Under the pieces are notes generated by a model. That model saw only the letters and a list, made by a program, of their open reading frames with translations, was not told where the DNA came from and did not search any database. The translations under genes were made by a program, and so were the position numbers. 13,643 bases of DNA, taken from assembly GCA_020253595.1 (NCBI GenBank), contig JADCBH010000357.1, positions 1-13,643 of the forward strand. Reading direction: 5' to 3'. This DNA comes from Brevundimonas sp. (GTDB lineage Bacteria; Pseudomonadota; Alphaproteobacteria; Caulobacterales; Caulobacteraceae). Every line of letters begins with the position of its first letter. Within the stretch, counting starts at the first letter, position 1. This document shows positions 13,115 through 13,643 of this stretch, piece after piece.

Positions 13115-13643
13115 CTACACCAGATACTGGTCGTGGATGGCGCTGGCCAGGCCGTTGTTCTCGCTCAGAAATGCCAGAATGTATTCGTGCAGTCCCGACT
13201 GGAAGATGTCCTCGATCCTGGCTTCGTTGAACTGGGTCAGGCGGGCCGAAGCCAGCCTCTGAGCGGGACCGCGTCGCCCGTAGTCCGCCGCGAGACGCTC
13301 GAGATAGCTGACGATCATGGCCTGGCAGCTGGCCAGGGACCGCGGCATCTGGCGATTGAGCACCAGCAGATCCGCCACCAGCCAGGGCCGCACGCTCTCA
13401 CGATAGACCCAGCGGTAGGCAGTCAGCGCCGAGACTTCGCGCAGCAGCGTCGTCCACTGGAAGTAATCCAGCTGTCCGCCCACCCGCTCTCCGGCCGGCA
13501 GCAGCAGGTGATACTTCACGTCCAGCAGGCGGGCCGTGTTGTCCGCTCTCTCGATCGCGCCGCCCAGCCGGAGGAACCAGTAGGCGTCGTTCCTCAGCAT
13601 CGTCCGCGAGGACGCCCCCTCGACCGCGAGCGAAACCCCCTTC
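13115..13643 (-). CDS. Alpha-E domain protein (DUF403), C-terminal part
   Basis: The frame stays open to the right edge, leaving about 175 residues of a family usually near 310 residues long. The visible part is alpha-helical. TMLRNDAYWFLRLGGAIERADNTARLLDVKYHLL (positions counted back from 13603 to about 13500) is the core alpha-E signature with the LGxxxERADxTARLLD pattern. Later sections include VRPWLVADLLVLNRQMPRSL and a C-terminal FLSENNGLASAIHDQYLV. These proteins are always found with circularly permuted ATP-grasp, transglutaminase and often Anbu genes, and are thought to help a peptide-ligating or protein-modifying system. An internal ATG at 13600 exists, but the coding frame and family similarity continue upstream of it, so it is not the start. 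It lies 7 bases before the transglutaminase gene. Confidence 0.92.
   Translation of the reverse strand, partial: KGVSLAVEGASSRTMLRNDAYWFLRLGGAIERADNTARLLDVKYHLLLPAGERVGGQLDYFQWTTLLREVSALTAYRWVYRESVRPWLVADLLVLNRQMPRSLASCQAMIVSYLERLAADYGRRGPAQRLASARLTQFNEARIEDIFQSGLHEYILAFLSENNGLASAIHDQYLV

Noticed and set aside
12292..13230. Plus-strand open frame of about 312 codons opposite the transglutaminase
   Set aside because: The minus-strand frame has the Cys-His-Asp triad and conserved blocks; the plus frame is a shadow.

Overview
The window looks like chromosomal DNA of a high-GC alphaproteobacterium, most likely from the Caulobacterales (a Brevundimonas/Caulobacter relative). This is an inference from the strong GC bias at third codon positions, the long antisense open frames that bias creates, the gene families present and the tight gene packing. 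There is no RNA gene, CRISPR array, insertion sequence, integrase or attachment site that I can support. No gap between genes exceeds about 95 bases.

Layout. (1) Bases 1-3161, minus strand: a run of six genes read from right to left. They are a glutaredoxin-type arsenate reductase (arsC), a NUDIX hydrolase, a YdcZ-type small DMT membrane protein, a DUF417/RclC-like membrane protein, 4-hydroxybenzoate polyprenyltransferase (ubiA, ubiquinone synthesis) and the 5' end of a lipoprotein cut by the window edge. (2) Bases 3237-4474, plus strand: a compact folate cassette of a 26-residue membrane microprotein, a pteridine-reductase-like SDR and dihydroneopterin aldolase (folB). Each junction overlaps by 8 bases. 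(3) Bases 4478-10496, minus strand: a Mur ligase resembling Mpl, a TonB-dependent receptor overlapping it by 4 bases, homogentisate dioxygenase (hmgA), a cysteine-rich lipoprotein and a DUF1295 membrane protein. (4) Bases 10592-11410, plus strand: an LD-carboxypeptidase (ldcA), divergent from the Mur ligase. (5) Bases 11412-13643, minus strand: an Anbu operon, comprising an alpha-E (DUF403) protein cut by the window edge, a bacterial transglutaminase-like protease and the proteasome-related Anbu peptidase.

How the genes work together. LdcA and Mpl perform successive steps of peptidoglycan recycling: LdcA trims the tetrapeptide to the tripeptide, and Mpl ligates the tripeptide to UDP-MurNAc. 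The receptor coupled to the Mur ligase may therefore take up a cell-wall fragment, but this is only a hypothesis. The SDR and FolB both act on pterins. Anbu, the transglutaminase and the alpha-E protein belong to a conserved bacterial gene neighbourhood that usually also carries a circularly permuted ATP-grasp protein, expected just beyond the right edge. Its substrate and biological role are poorly understood, which makes it the most system-like element here.

The most unusual points are the receptor with no signal peptide and no room for one, the SDR with Arg in place of the catalytic Lys, the microprotein at the head of the folate cassette, the atypical Mur ligase motifs, and the hairpin directly in front of the Anbu start codon.
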